The notes below the pieces were generated by a model. That model did no database searches, was not told the DNA's origin, and saw only the letters and a list, made by a program, of their open reading frames with translations. Below, piece by piece: positions 17,373 through 27,081 of a stretch of DNA of 64,000 nucleotides; the stretch's first letter is position 1, and each line of letters opens with the position of its first letter. This stretch comes from Bradyrhizobium sp. 1(2017). Its GTDB lineage: Bacteria; Pseudomonadota; Alphaproteobacteria; Rhizobiales; Xanthobacteraceae. The stretch covers positions 7,088,001 through 7,152,000 of the forward strand of contig NZ_CP050022.2 of the NCBI RefSeq assembly GCF_011602485.2, given 5' to 3'. The position numbers were made by a program, and so were the translations under genes.

Positions 17373-17452
17373 TGTCATTCCGGGGTGCGCTGGGCGCCCA
17401 CCCGGAATCCCGAGATTCCGGGTTCGATGCTTCGCATCGCCCCGGAATGACA
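17373..17452. repeat. Palindromic intergenic repeat, GTCATTCCGG family
   Basis: Arms TGTCATTCCGGGG (17373-17385) and CCCCGGAATGACA (17440-17452) are perfect complements and enclose inner hairpins such as CCCGGAATC-cc-GATTCCGGG. The same family recurs at 47870-47961, inside the urease operon. It lies between cysA and the CAP gene, with no coding content. Confidence 0.8.
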
Positions 17453-17460
17453 GGGGGACC

Positions 17461-18495
17461 CTACCCCGCAAATATCCGGTAGCGGCGGGGTTCGAGCCCG
17501 ACCGTGTCGCCGGCGCGCAGTTCCTTGTCGCGGGGGGCGTCGATCTCGATGGTCTCGCCGCCTGACAGCGCAACCTCGGCGCGCTGCACGGGGCCGAAAT
17601 TGCGGACATGCTGAACCGCGCCCTCGAAGGCGCCGCTGCCGGGTGGGCCGACCAGCATGTCGTGCCGCCGCACGAACAGTTTCGACGCGCCGGGCGCAAG
17701 CCCCTCGGCGGCAAGCGGAAGCTGCCGGTCGCCGAGCCGGACCACGCCATCGGATATCTGAACCGGCAGCTCGATGGATTCGCCGATGAAGCCGTGGACG
17801 AAGGCGGTCGCCGGGCTTTCGTAGACGTCGTCGGGCGAGCCGATCTGCTCGATCCGGCCCTTGTCCATCACCACGACGCGGTTGGCGACTTCCAGCGCCT
17901 CCTCCTGGTCATGGGTGACGAAGATCGAGGTGACGTTGATCTCGTGATGCAGCGAGCGCAGCCACCTTCGCAGCTCCTTGCGCACCTTGGCATCGAGCGC
18001 GCCAAAGGGCTCGTCGAGCAAGAGGATGCGCGGCTCGATCGCGAGCGCACGGGCGAGCGCGATGCGCTGGCGCTGGCCGCCCGAGAGCTGGCTCGGATAA
18101 CGGTCAGCGAGCCAGTCGAGCTGCACGAGATCGAGCAGCTCCTTGACCCGTGCACGGATGGTCGCTTCATCCTTGCGGATTGCGCGCGGCTGCACGCGCA
18201 GGCCGAAGGCGACATTCTCGAACACCGTCATGTGGCGGAACAGCGCGTAGTGCTGGAACACGAAGCCGACATGCCGTTCGCGCGCGCCCTGTGCCAGCGC
18301 GTCCTCGCCGTTGAAGGTGACCTCGCCGGAATCAGGCCAGTCGAGGCCGGCGATGATCCGCAGCAATGTGGTCTTGCCGGAGCCGGAGGGACCGAGCAGC
18401 GCCAGCAACTCGCCGTCGTTGACCTTGAGGTCGACGCCGTCGAGGGCTGCGAAGCTGCCGAATTTCTTGACGAGATTCTTGACTTCAATGGTCAT
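17461..18495 (-). CDS. cysA: Sulfate/thiosulfate ABC transporter ATP-binding protein
   Basis: This 344-residue protein has Walker [10 protein letters not shown] near residues 35-43, signature LSGGQRQR, Walker B '[11 protein letters not shown]' and a C-terminal TOBE-like domain from about 240. It powers uptake of sulfate or thiosulfate through CysT and CysW. Its start overlaps the end of cysW by 11 bases, and it is the last gene of the sbp-cysT-cysW-cysA operon. The length fits the CysA family. Confidence 0.93.
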   Translation of the reverse strand: MTIEVKNLVKKFGSFAALDGVDLKVNDGELLALLGPSGSGKTTLLRIIAGLDWPDSGEVTFNGEDALAQGARERHVGFVFQHYALFRHMTVFENVAFGLRVQPRAIRKDEATIRARVKELLDLVQLDWLADRYPSQLSGGQRQRIALARALAIEPRILLLDEPFGALDAKVRKELRRWLRSLHHEINVTSIFVTHDQEEALEVANRVVVMDKGRIEQIGSPDDVYESPATAFVHGFIGESIELPVQISDGVVRLGDRQLPLAAEGLAPGASKLFVRRHDMLVGPPGSGAFEGAVQHVRNFGPVQRAEVALSGGETIEIDAPRDKELRAGDTVGLEPRRYRIFAG

Positions 18496-19396
18496 TGACG
18501 TCTTGTCCTTCGTCGAGGTGACGTTCGAGAACGGTTTTTGCAATCAGCGTGATCAGCGCCAGCATCGCGAGCAGCGAGGCGATCGCGAAGGCGGCGACGA
18601 ACTGGTACTCGTTGTAGAGAATCTCGACCAGCAGCGGCATGGTGTTGGTCTCGCCGCGGATATGGCCGGAGACGACGGAGACCGCGCCAAACTCGCCCAT
18701 CGCGCGGGCGTTACAGAGCAGGACGCCGTAGAGCACGCCCCATTTGATATTGGGCAGCGTGACGCGGAAGAAGGTTTGCAGACCCGAGGCGCCGAGCGAG
18801 ACCGCGGCCTCCTCCTCCTGGGTGCCCTGCTCCTGCATGAGGGGGATCAGCGCGCGCGCCACGAAGGGGAAGGTGACGAAGGTGGTGGCGAGCGCGATGC
18901 CGGGCACCGCGAACAGGATCTGGATGTCGTGGTCGCGCAGCCAGCTGCCGAAATAGCCCTGCGCGCCGAACAGCAGCACGAAAACGAGGCCCGAGATCAC
19001 CGGCGAGACCGAGAACGGCAGGTCGATCAGCGTGATCAGGAAGGTCTTGCCCGGGAAATCGAATTTTGCAATCGCCCAGGCTGCAACGAGCCCGAACACG
19101 AGATTGAGACCGACCGAGATGGCGGCGACCAGCAGCGTCAGCTTGATCGCGGCCAGTGCCTCCGGCTCGGCGAGCGCGGCGAAATAGGCGAGGATCCCCT
19201 TCGAGAACGCCTGGGCGAACACCACCACCAGCGGCAGCACGACGAAGACCGTGAGGAACATCATCGCCAGCGCGATGATGGTGAGGCGCACCGCCCTCGG
19301 CTCGGTGCGAAGGTTGTCACGCGCCGCTTCCGCGTGCGCACGCGCCTTCGCGTCGGGCGAGGAGAGCGACATGGAGTCCGCGATCTGCATCGTCAT
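18485..19396 (-). CDS. cysW: Sulfate ABC transporter permease CysW
   Basis: This 303-residue inner-membrane permease has six predicted helices. The EAA loop '[24 protein letters not shown]' contacts the ATPase, and '[22 protein letters not shown]' is diagnostic of CysW. The ATG at 19396 has a GAGGGG ribosome-binding site, and the reading begins a short cytoplasmic extension before helix 1. It lies between cysT (10 bases upstream) and cysA (overlapping). Confidence 0.93.
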   Translation of the reverse strand: MTMQIADSMSLSSPDAKARAHAEAARDNLRTEPRAVRLTIIALAMMFLTVFVVLPLVVVFAQAFSKGILAYFAALAEPEALAAIKLTLLVAAISVGLNLVFGLVAAWAIAKFDFPGKTFLITLIDLPFSVSPVISGLVFVLLFGAQGYFGSWLRDHDIQILFAVPGIALATTFVTFPFVARALIPLMQEQGTQEEEAAVSLGASGLQTFFRVTLPNIKWGVLYGVLLCNARAMGEFGAVSVVSGHIRGETNTMPLLVEILYNEYQFVAAFAIASLLAMLALITLIAKTVLERHLDEGQDVNDH

Positions 19397-19406
19397 GATC
19401 CGCCCC

Positions 19407-20243
19407 TCAACGCGCCGGAATCCGGCTCTGCGCCCAGCGCTGGAGCCGGTTGACGGCGAAGATGACGACGAAGGAGACGACGAGCATGACGACCGCGATG
19501 GCGGTCGCATCGGCGTAGCGGAATTCGGACAGGCGGATCACGATCAAGAGCGGCGCGATCTCGGAGACGTTGGGCAGATTGCCGGCGATGAAGATCACCG
19601 AGCCGTATTCGCCGACCGCGCGGGCGAAGGCGAGCGCGAGCCCTGTGAGCAGGGCCGGCGCCAGCGAAGGCAGGATCACGCGGGTGATGGTCTGCCAGCG
19701 GCTGGCGCCAAGGCTGCCCGCGGCCTCCTCGATCTCGGGATCGAGATCCTGGAGCACCGGCTGCACGGTGCGGACCACGAAGGGAATACCGATGAAAATC
19801 ATGGCAACGAAGATGCCGACCGGCGTGAACGCGACCTTGATGCCGAGCTCGGCAAGCGGCGCGCCCAGCCAGCCCTTCTCGGCAAACAGCGCGGTCAGCG
19901 CTACACCGGCAACCGCCGTGGGCAGTGCGAAGGGCACGTCGACGATGGCATCGAAGATGCGACGGCCCGGGAAGCGGTAGCGCACCAGCGCCCAGACGAT
20001 GATGCTGCCCATCACCAGATTGACGCAGGCCGCCGCGAAGGCGAGGCCGAAGGAGACCCGCAAGGCATTCAGGGTGCGGCGGCTGGAGAGGATGTTCCAG
20101 AACTGCTCGGGGCTGAGCTCGAACGATTTCAGGAACAGCCCGGCAAGCGGAATCAAGATGATGATGGAGAGCCAGGAAAGCGTCAGTCCCATCGTGAGAC
20201 CGAAGCCCGGCAATGTCCGGCGTCGTGCTGCGAATGCGCTCAC
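19407..20243 (-). CDS. cysT: Sulfate ABC transporter permease CysT (CysU)
   Basis: This 278-residue permease has six helices. '[16 protein letters not shown]' and '[15 protein letters not shown]' are the CysT signature segments. The EAA loop reads '[21 protein letters not shown]'. It pairs with CysW to form the sulfate channel. It sits 36 bases after the binding-protein gene and 10 bases before cysW, and it is clearly operonic. Confidence 0.94.
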   Translation of the reverse strand: MSAFAARRRTLPGFGLTMGLTLSWLSIIILIPLAGLFLKSFELSPEQFWNILSSRRTLNALRVSFGLAFAAACVNLVMGSIIVWALVRYRFPGRRIFDAIVDVPFALPTAVAGVALTALFAEKGWLGAPLAELGIKVAFTPVGIFVAMIFIGIPFVVRTVQPVLQDLDPEIEEAAGSLGASRWQTITRVILPSLAPALLTGLALAFARAVGEYGSVIFIAGNLPNVSEIAPLLIVIRLSEFRYADATAIAVVMLVVSFVVIFAVNRLQRWAQSRIPAR

Positions 20244-20279
20244 CAGGCCCCCTGCTAACGCCCCTCCGACAGCGCCCGA

Positions 20280-21269
20280 TCAGTTCTTGTAGATCTGATC
20301 AAAGACGCCGCCGTCGGCGAAATGTTCCTTCTGCGCCTTGGTCCAGCCGCCGAAGACGTCGTCGATCGTGAACAGCTCGACCTTGGCGAAGGCATTCTCG
20401 TACTTTTTCGCAATTTCGGCGTCGCGAGGACGGTAGAAATTGCGCGCGGCGATCTCTTGAGCTTCCTTGGTATACCAGTACTGCAGGTAAGCGTCAGCCG
20501 CGTTCCGGGTGCCTTTCTTGTCGGCAACCTTGTCGACGATGGTGACCGGCGGCTCGGCAAGGATCGATTGCGGCGGTGCCACGATCTCGAACTTGTTCGC
20601 ACCGAACTCCTTCAGCGCGAGGAACGCCTCGTTCTCCCAGGCGAGCAGCACGTCGCCGACGCCGCGCTCGACGAAGGTCACGGTGGCGCCCCGTGCGCCG
20701 GTATCGAGCACCGGCACCTGTTGGAAGAGCTTCCCGACGAACTCCTTGGCCTTGTCGGCCGAACCGTATTTCTTCTGCGCAAAGCCCCAGGCCGCCAGAT
20801 AATTCCAGCGGGCGCCGCCCGAGGTCTTCGGGTTCGGCGTGATGATCGCGACACCCGGCTTGACCAGATCGTCCCAGTCCTTGATCCCCTTGGGATTGCC
20901 CTTGCGCACCAGGAAGACGATCGTCGACGTGTAGGGTGATGAATTCTGCGGCAGGCGCTTTTGCCAGTCGGTTGTGGTGAGGCCCTTGTTCGCGATCGCG
21001 TCGATGTCATAGGCGAGCGCCAGCGTCACCACGTCGGCCTGCAAGCCGTCGATCACCGCACGCGCCTGCGAACCGCTGCCGCCATGCGATTGCTTGATCT
21101 CGACGCTCTTGCCGGTCTCCTTCTGATAGGCGGTCGCGAATGCCTTGTTGAATTCGGCGTAGAGTTCACGCGTCGGATCGTACGACACATTCAATAGATT
21201 GATATCCGCGGCGAGAGCCGAGCTTGCCCAAAGAAGGGTTGCCGCGAGCGGGACGATACGGCGCATCAT
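20280..21269 (-). CDS. sbp: Periplasmic sulfate-binding protein
   Basis: This protein of about 329 residues has a signal peptide (cleavage near SALA-A). The mature part starts '[15 protein letters not shown]', with later '[31 protein letters not shown]' and '[19 protein letters not shown]', all typical of Sbp/CysP. It captures sulfate or thiosulfate for the CysTWA transporter. In-frame ATGs lie at 21281, 21275, 21269 and 21266; GGAG at six bases favours 21269. The sbp/cysP distinction is not safe from sequence alone. Confidence 0.92.
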   Translation of the reverse strand: MMRRIVPLAATLLWASSALAADINLLNVSYDPTRELYAEFNKAFATAYQKETGKSVEIKQSHGGSGSQARAVIDGLQADVVTLALAYDIDAIANKGLTTTDWQKRLPQNSSPYTSTIVFLVRKGNPKGIKDWDDLVKPGVAIITPNPKTSGGARWNYLAAWGFAQKKYGSADKAKEFVGKLFQQVPVLDTGARGATVTFVERGVGDVLLAWENEAFLALKEFGANKFEIVAPPQSILAEPPVTIVDKVADKKGTRNAADAYLQYWYTKEAQEIAARNFYRPRDAEIAKKYENAFAKVELFTIDDVFGGWTKAQKEHFADGGVFDQIYKN

Positions 21270-21393
21270 GTCCATCTCCATTCACCTCGACGACGTCGGC
21301 GTCGTCGATGGCACGCGGGCATAACTCGGGGCGAAACGCTCTTGAGTCAACGGAACCGGATTTTCTTGTTCGCAGCGTGGCAGCGTAAGCGTG

Positions 21394-22119
21394 CTACGAA
21401 ATCTTCATCGTGTGAATGCCGCATTCTGTCTTGGCCCGACCCCGCCAGCGACCGGCGCGAGAATCTTCGTCCTCAATCGTTCGGCTCGTGCACGGCATAC
21501 ATCCAACCGACAGAAATCCTGACACAACCAGAGGGTGCCGCGGCAATTTGGCGCGCACGAAGATCGCTTCGATCTCCTCGCGCGAGACGTTGGCAAAGGG
21601 ATTGAATTTCAACCGCGCACCGTCGTCCTCGACGACGGGGATGTCCGCGCGTGTGTTGCCTTGAAAACGCTTGCGGCCGTTGATCCAGGCCGAGAACGGC
21701 TTCAATGCGCGCGCCAGCGGTTCCACCTTGCGGATGCGGCAGCAGGCGTCGGGATCCGAGAACCAGAGGTCGCGGTCGGGATCTTCGCGCGACAACGTCT
21801 CTTCGGCGGGCTTGATCGACCGAACGTCCTTGAGACCGAGGGACGCGATCAGCGCGTCGCGATAGGCCAGCGTCTCCTCGAACAACCAGCCGGTGTCCAG
21901 AAAGATCACGGGGATCGCCGGATCGACCTCGGCCATGACCTTGAGCAGCGCGGCGGATTCCGTGCCGAAGGACGACACCAGCGCGAGCTTGTCGCGCCCG
22001 ACCGTCTTCAGCGCCGCGGCGATGACCTCCGCAGGCGATGCATCGCGCAATCCGCGATCGAGCTCATCCGCCGGCGGCAGCGCAGACACGGACGAAACCT
22101 GAGCCGCGACCGCATTCAC
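21394..22119 (-). CDS. cysH: Adenylyl-sulfate (APS) reductase
   Basis: This 241-residue enzyme reduces activated sulfate to sulfite using thioredoxin. It has the nucleotide loop 'VSSFGTESAALL', 'LDTGWLFEET', a vicinal CC pair near residue 126, a CMPC pair near 208 and the catalytic C-terminal 'ECGIH'. The four extra cysteines are the ligands of a [4Fe-4S] cluster, which marks APS-type rather than PAPS-type reductases. Its start overlaps the DUF934 gene by four bases. A gap of 124 bases separates it from sbp downstream. Confidence 0.93.
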   Translation of the reverse strand: MNAVAAQVSSVSALPPADELDRGLRDASPAEVIAAALKTVGRDKLALVSSFGTESAALLKVMAEVDPAIPVIFLDTGWLFEETLAYRDALIASLGLKDVRSIKPAEETLSREDPDRDLWFSDPDACCRIRKVEPLARALKPFSAWINGRKRFQGNTRADIPVVEDDGARLKFNPFANVSREEIEAIFVRAKLPRHPLVVSGFLSVGCMPCTSRTIEDEDSRAGRWRGRAKTECGIHTMKIS

Positions 22120-22631
22120 GTGCCGACCCCTTCGGAGTGGCGCAACTGCATGCGCCGGTGCAACGCCGTGATCCGGCCGTCACCGGTGGGCTGGTAGAAC
22201 ACCGAATAGCGCTTGGCGGTCTGCATGAAGGCTTCCGCATCCGCCTGCTTCTTGACCTCGAAGGCATCGAAGCCCGCGCGCAGCATGAACACGAACTGGT
22301 CGCGCAGCACCTGACCGGTGGCACGCAATTCGCCGCGGTAATTGTAGCGCTCGCGCAGCAGGCGGGCCTGGCTGTAGGCGCGGCCGTCGCGGAAGGTCGG
22401 AAACACCAGCGCGACCGTCGCGAGCTTGTCGAGATACGGCACCAGCTCGGCGATGTCGCGGTTGTTCGGCCAGATCACGCCGATCTTGCCGGCACGCTTG
22501 AGCAAGCCTTCCGCCTCGCCGAGGAAACGTTCGGCCGGCACCAGGATGTCGCCGCCCTCGGGCAGTGGCGTGTCGACGGCGAGCTTGAGGAAGCCGTCGT
22601 CGGCGATCTTTCCGCCGTTAACGAGTGGCAT
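22116..22631 (-). CDS. DUF934 sulfite-reductase-associated protein
   Basis: This 171-residue protein of the DUF934 family contains 'VALVFPTFRDGRAYSQARLLRERY.Y.GELRA.G.VLRDQ', the family hallmark. DUF934 genes are almost always found between cysI and cysH in proteobacteria. A role in delivering electrons or assembling assimilatory sulfite reductase is suspected but unproven. It overlaps cysI by 14 bases and cysH by four, so all three are translationally coupled. Confidence 0.9.
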   Translation of the reverse strand: MPLVNGGKIADDGFLKLAVDTPLPEGGDILVPAERFLGEAEGLLKRAGKIGVIWPNNRDIAELVPYLDKLATVALVFPTFRDGRAYSQARLLRERYNYRGELRATGQVLRDQFVFMLRAGFDAFEVKKQADAEAFMQTAKRYSVFYQPTGDGRITALHRRMQLRHSEGVGT

Positions 22632-24273
22632 AGACGCGCTCCTTGAAGGGTTCGACGCCGAGACGCTTCACCGTATCCATGAACAGCTCCTCCGGCCGCT
22701 CGCGCAGCGCCAGATAGGCTTCCACGACGTCTTCGATGACATCGGCGACTTCGTCGAATTTGACGCCGGGTCCGATGAGGGTCCCGAGCGCGGCGTTCTC
22801 GTCGGCGCGACCGCCGATGGTGATCTGGTAGACCTCCTCGCCGTTCTTCTCGACGCCGAGAATACCGATATGGCCGACATGGTGATGGCCACAGGCATTG
22901 ATGCAGCCCGAGATGTTGATGTGGAGACGGCCGATCAGATTGGCGAGCTCGTGATTGGCGAATCGCCGCGTCAACTCCTGCGCGATCGGAATCGAGCGAG
23001 CATTCGCCAGCGAGCAATAGTCGAGACCCGGGCAGGCGATGATGTCGGTGATCAGATTGACGTTGGGCGTTGCGAGCCCGAGCTTGTCGAGCGCCTTCCA
23101 CAGCGCCGGCAGGTCGCGCTTGGCGACGTGGGGCAGCGCGAGGTTCTGCTCGTGGCCGACGCGGATCTCACCGAAGGAATATTTGTCGGCGAGATCGGCC
23201 AGCGCATCCATCTGCTCGGCCGTGGCATCGCCGGGAGGCGCGCCGATCGGCTTCAGGGAGATGGTAACGATGGAATAGCCTTGCACCTTGTGCGGAGCGA
23301 CCGAATTCTTGCGCCACGCCTCGAAGTCCGGATCGGCCGCGGCCTGGCGCAGCTCGTCCGGCATGTGCGGCAGCTTCTCGTAGGCCGGATACGTGAAGCG
23401 CGAGCGGATGTCCTCGATCACCTCGTCATCGATCTGGAGCGAAGAGTTGCGGATGTGCTGCCACTCGTCCTCGACCTCGCGGGAGAATTTCTCGATGCCG
23501 AGCTCGTGCACCAGGATCTTGATACGTGCCTTGTAGATGTTGTCGCGCCGGCCGTACTGGTTGTAGACGCGCAGGATCGCCTCGATGTAGCTGAGGATAT
23601 CGCGGCCATGCACGAAGTGCTTGATGGTCTTGGCGATGAACGGCGTGCGGCCGAGACCGCCGCCGACCAGCACCTCGAAGCCGGTCTCGCCCTTCTCGTT
23701 CTTGATCAGCCTCAAGCCGATGTCGTGGATCTTGATCGCGGCACGATCATGGTCCGATGCGGTGATCGCGATCTTGAACTTGCGCGGTAGGAACGAGAAC
23801 TCGGGATGCAGCGTGGTGTGCTGGCGGATCAGCTCCGACCAGATGCGGGGATCCTCGATCTCGCCGGGCGCGACGCCGGCCCACTGGTCCGATGTGACGT
23901 TGCGCATGTTGTTGCCGGAGGTCTGCATCGCATGGATGCCGACTTCGGCAAGATCTGCCAGTGCATCCGGCAGCTCGGCGAGCTTGATCCAGTTGAACTG
24001 GATGTTCTGCCGCGTGGTGAAATGGCCGTAGCCGCGGTCGTATTTGCGCGCGACATGGGCGAGCGCCCGCAGCTGGTTCGTCGCCAGCGTGCCATAAGGA
24101 ATCGCGACACGGAACATGTAGGCATGCAGTTGCAGGTAGACCCCGTTCTGCAGCCGCAGGATCTTGAACTCGTCCTCGGTGAGCTCGCCGGAGAGGCGGC
24201 GCTTCACCTGGTCGCGGAACTCCGAGACGCGCTCGTTGACGAGCGTGCGGTCGATTTCGTCGTAAGCATACAT
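22618..24273 (-). CDS. cysI: Assimilatory sulfite reductase hemoprotein (nitrite/sulfite reductase family)
   Basis: This 551-residue protein has two ferredoxin-like halves and carries the siroheme/[4Fe-4S] ligands Cx5C ('CPGLDYC', about residues 410-418) and Cx3C ('CINACGHH', about 456-463). It reduces sulfite to sulfide by six electrons. The N-terminal region 'YGTLATNQLRALAHVARKY..GYGHFTTRQNIQFNWI' is the siroheme-binding parachute. No flavoprotein cysJ lies nearby, so electrons may come from ferredoxin or an unlinked reductase. It follows the DUF2849 gene after 11 bases. Confidence 0.93.
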   Translation of the reverse strand: MYAYDEIDRTLVNERVSEFRDQVKRRLSGELTEDEFKILRLQNGVYLQLHAYMFRVAIPYGTLATNQLRALAHVARKYDRGYGHFTTRQNIQFNWIKLAELPDALADLAEVGIHAMQTSGNNMRNVTSDQWAGVAPGEIEDPRIWSELIRQHTTLHPEFSFLPRKFKIAITASDHDRAAIKIHDIGLRLIKNEKGETGFEVLVGGGLGRTPFIAKTIKHFVHGRDILSYIEAILRVYNQYGRRDNIYKARIKILVHELGIEKFSREVEDEWQHIRNSSLQIDDEVIEDIRSRFTYPAYEKLPHMPDELRQAAADPDFEAWRKNSVAPHKVQGYSIVTISLKPIGAPPGDATAEQMDALADLADKYSFGEIRVGHEQNLALPHVAKRDLPALWKALDKLGLATPNVNLITDIIACPGLDYCSLANARSIPIAQELTRRFANHELANLIGRLHINISGCINACGHHHVGHIGILGVEKNGEEVYQITIGGRADENAALGTLIGPGVKFDEVADVIEDVVEAYLALRERPEELFMDTVKRLGVEPFKERVYATR

Positions 24274-24284
24274 AAGAAAGCGCC

Positions 24285-24602
24285 TTAAACCTGGACCGGC
24301 TGTCCGATGGTGACGCCGGTGCGGCGGATCTGTTCGCGCAGATTGCCGGGAACGATCTTGCCGTCAGCGCCGATCTGCACAGGCGCGATATAGGGACCGA
24401 TCGCGCCGACGTCATCGGCGACGGACTCCGCAAGCAACGCCTTGGCCTCGTCGGAGTTGCGCACGATCGCGGCTTCCGAGAGCTCCGCGGACCAGCCCTT
24501 GGCGGCGGTGCGGTAGACCACGATGCCGTCCCAGGTGCGGTTGGCGGTCACGACCGAGGGGCCGGCGATTTTGATCTTTTTCTGTTCAAGCGGGGAGGTC
24601 AT
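24285..24602 (-). CDS. DUF2849 protein of the sulfite-reduction operon
   Basis: This 105-residue protein has the DUF2849 pattern 'VVTANR..DG.VVY' and 'GWS..L..A.I', plus a C-terminal 'LREQIRRTGVT'. It lies between cysG (overlap of four bases) and cysI (gap of 11). The family is alphaproteobacterial and consistently cys-linked. Its function is unknown; candidates are an electron carrier docking factor or a siroheme insertion helper. Confidence 0.88.
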   Translation of the reverse strand: MTSPLEQKKIKIAGPSVVTANRTWDGIVVYRTAAKGWSAELSEAAIVRNSDEAKALLAESVADDVGAIGPYIAPVQIGADGKIVPGNLREQIRRTGVTIGQPVQV

Positions 24603-26035
24603 TCGGCTGCATCCAGGAGGTCAGAGATGTTTTGAGCTGAGTTTTTCTTCGGAGTTTCGCGGCTAAGCGAGCCGGCATGCCGGACCACCTCGCCGATGAT
24701 GAGGATGGCGGGACCGCCCTGGATCCGCCGTACCAGTTCGGGCAGATCGCGCAGGGTGCCGATCGCACCTTGCGCATCGGGACGCGTGACGCGGGCGAAT
24801 ACCCCGACCGGCGTCTCCGGCGAACGGCCGGCGGCAAACAGGCCGGCGCGGATGGCGGGCGCCGCGGTCATGCCCATGTAGACCACGACGGTCATCCTGG
24901 TGTCGGTCAGCGTCGACCAGTCCACGACTTCGGCATCGCGCGCCTTGTGCGCGGTCAGGAAGGTGATGCGGGTCGCTTCATGACGGTAGGTGAGCGGCAC
25001 CTCGAAATCGGCGGCGCCGCCGAGGCCTGCAGTGATACCCGGAATGATCGAATAAGCGATGCCTGCCGCGCGCAGCGCTTCGACTTCCTCACCGCCACGG
25101 CCGAACACGAAGGGATCGCCGCCCTTCAGCCGCACCACGCGCTGGCCGGCCTGCGCGGCCTCGATCATGCGCTTGTTGATGGCATCCTGGCCGATGCCGG
25201 GCTTGCCGACACGACGGCCGACGGCAACGCGCGTGGTGTCGCGGCGGATTCGGTCGAGAATGTCCGGCGAGACCAACTCGTCATGGAAGACGATGTCGGC
25301 ATCCTGAAGCGCACGCAGCGCCTTGATGGTGAGGAGATCGGGATCGCCTGGACCGGCGCCGACCAGCGCGACCGAGCCTTCCGGTTTGTCGGCCCGCGCG
25401 AACGCGGCGGGATCGGAAATTGCCTTGAGCGCAGCATCCGCATCGCTTTTGCGGCCGGCGAGCACGGACGCGCCGATCGGGCCGTCGATGACGCGCTCCC
25501 AGAAGCGGCGGCGCAGCGGAAACTCGGCAATACGCGCGTTGATGGATTTGCGGAAGCCGCCGATGAACTCGGCGAGCTCGCCGATGCGAGCCGGCAGCAG
25601 AGCCTCAATCTTCTCGCGCACGCGCCGCGCCACCACCGGCGAGGTGCCGCCGGTGCCGACTGCGACCACGACATCGCCGCGATCGACGATCGCCGGGAAG
25701 ATGAAGCTGGAATGTTCGAGGTCGTCCATGACGTTGACGGGCAGGCCAAGCGCCTTGGCGCGGACCGACATCGCCACACCGGCATCGCCTGCGCCTGCGC
25801 AGACGACGGCGATGACGCCCGAGAGATCGGCAGTGAGCGGATCGCCGGAGACGATTTCGATTTGCGCCGCGTCTTCGGTGCCGAGCCCCAGGTCCTGGTC
25901 GCCGTCGATCGCATGCACGCGGATGCGCGCGCCGGCGGCCGCGAGCACGCGCAGCTTGGCGCGCAAAAGCTCGCCCGCACCGATGAGGACCACCGGACCG
26001 GCCTTGAGATCGAGAAACACCGGCAAGAACCGCAT
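24599..26035 (-). CDS. cysG: Siroheme synthase (bifunctional CysG)
   Basis: This 478-residue fusion has two parts. Residues 1-215 form the precorrin-2 dehydrogenase/sirohydrochlorin ferrochelatase part, with 'LPVFLDLKAGPVVLIGAG' at the start. Residues 225-470 are the SAM-dependent uroporphyrinogen III methyltransferase, with 'VGAGPGDPDLLTIKALRALQ.AD' and 'RLKGGDPFVFGRGGEE'. It makes the siroheme that CysI needs, so cofactor and apoenzyme are cotranscribed. The start at 26035 matches the family N terminus. It is the first gene of the minus-strand cys operon. Confidence 0.94.
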   Translation of the reverse strand: MRFLPVFLDLKAGPVVLIGAGELLRAKLRVLAAAGARIRVHAIDGDQDLGLGTEDAAQIEIVSGDPLTADLSGVIAVVCAGAGDAGVAMSVRAKALGLPVNVMDDLEHSSFIFPAIVDRGDVVVAVGTGGTSPVVARRVREKIEALLPARIGELAEFIGGFRKSINARIAEFPLRRRFWERVIDGPIGASVLAGRKSDADAALKAISDPAAFARADKPEGSVALVGAGPGDPDLLTIKALRALQDADIVFHDELVSPDILDRIRRDTTRVAVGRRVGKPGIGQDAINKRMIEAAQAGQRVVRLKGGDPFVFGRGGEEVEALRAAGIAYSIIPGITAGLGGAADFEVPLTYRHEATRITFLTAHKARDAEVVDWSTLTDTRMTVVVYMGMTAAPAIRAGLFAAGRSPETPVGVFARVTRPDAQGAIGTLRDLPELVRRIQGGPAILIIGEVVRHAGSLSRETPKKNSAQNISDLLDAAE

Positions 26036-26105
26036 GCGATACTCGCTTCCCCACAATCGGGGTTGACTGGAATTATTTTCTATATATGTCTCGTTTCGAG
26101 CGCGC

Positions 26106-26130
26106 AAAGAGAAAATTTTTTCTTCTCTTT
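26106..26130. promoter_or_regulatory. Inverted repeat in the divergent cysG-cysD promoter region
   Basis: AAAGAGAA (26106-26113) and TTCTCTTT (26123-26130) are perfect complements separated by a nine-base AT-rich centre. They lie within the 142 bases between the divergent cysG and cysD starts, in a stretch much richer in A and T than its surroundings. This is a good location for a LysR-type (CysB/Cbl-like) sulfur-responsive regulator acting on both operons. The repeat is seen directly; the regulator is inferred. Confidence 0.45.
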
Positions 26131-26177
26131 CGCACTGCAACTATAGAATTTTCGCCTCCAAACGCAAAGTGGCAGAG

Positions 26178-27065
26178 ATGCATCTTCTCAAGACCGATTT
26201 TGTTGCAGATGGACGGGACTTCCGCGCTCCCGTCGCCGAGCAAATTCCAGTCGGGCTGACTGCCCCCAGCATGGATCATCTCGACCAGCTCGAGGCGCAG
26301 AGCATCTACATTTTTCGGGAGGCCTTTGCTCGGCTCAAGAAGATCGCCCTGTTGTGGTCGCTCGGCAAAGACTCCAACGTCATGATCTGGCTGGCGCGGA
26401 AAGCCTTCTTCGGCAAGATGCCGTTCCCCGCCCTTCATGTCGACACCGGCAAGAAGTTTCCGGAAATGTATCGCTTTCGCGATCATTACGGCAAAGAGTG
26501 GGATCTCGATCTGCGCGTCGAGCCCTGCCCGCCGATCGATGCCGTCGATCCAACGCTGCCGCCGGCCGCACGTTCCGCCGCGCGCAAGACCGAGGGCCTC
26601 AAGATGGCGCTCGCCAAATACGGCTTCGACGGCCTGATCGCCGGCATCCGCCGCGACGAGGAGGCGACGCGCGCCAAGGAACGCGTGTTCTCGCCACGCG
26701 GATTGGAGGGCAATTGGGACGTGCGCGACCAGCCGCCGGAGTTCTGGGATCATTTCAATGCGTCGCCGCCGCAAGGCGCGCATTTGCGCATCCATCCGAT
26801 CCTGCATTGGACCGAGGCCGACATCTGGGCCTACACCAAGCGCGAGAACATCCCGATCATTCCGCTTTATCTCGCCAAGGACGGCAAGCGCTATCGTTCG
26901 CTGGGTGACCAGGACATCACCAATCCGGTCGCTTCGACCGCAACGAGCATCGACGAGATCCTGATCGAGCTCGAACAGACCAAGGTGCCGGAGCGGGCCG
27001 GGCGCGCGCTGGACCACGAGACCGAAGACGCTTTCGAGCGCCTGCGCGTCGCCGGCTATCTCTGA
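26178..27065 (+). CDS. cysD: Sulfate adenylyltransferase subunit 2
   Basis: This 295-residue ATP pyrophosphatase-fold subunit has the P-motif '[17 protein letters not shown]' near residue 60, '[12 protein letters not shown]', '[14 protein letters not shown]' and '[10 protein letters not shown]'. With CysN it adenylates sulfate to APS. The ATG at 26178 is used here; a GTG three codons upstream is an alternative. It is separated from cysNC by 16 bases and divergent from cysG. Confidence 0.94.
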   Translation: MHLLKTDFVADGRDFRAPVAEQIPVGLTAPSMDHLDQLEAQSIYIFREAFARLKKIALLWSLGKDSNVMIWLARKAFFGKMPFPALHVDTGKKFPEMYRFRDHYGKEWDLDLRVEPCPPIDAVDPTLPPAARSAARKTEGLKMALAKYGFDGLIAGIRRDEEATRAKERVFSPRGLEGNWDVRDQPPEFWDHFNASPPQGAHLRIHPILHWTEADIWAYTKRENIPIIPLYLAKDGKRYRSLGDQDITNPVASTATSIDEILIELEQTKVPERAGRALDHETEDAFERLRVAGYL

Positions 27066-27081
27066 AGGACGCAACGCGGCC

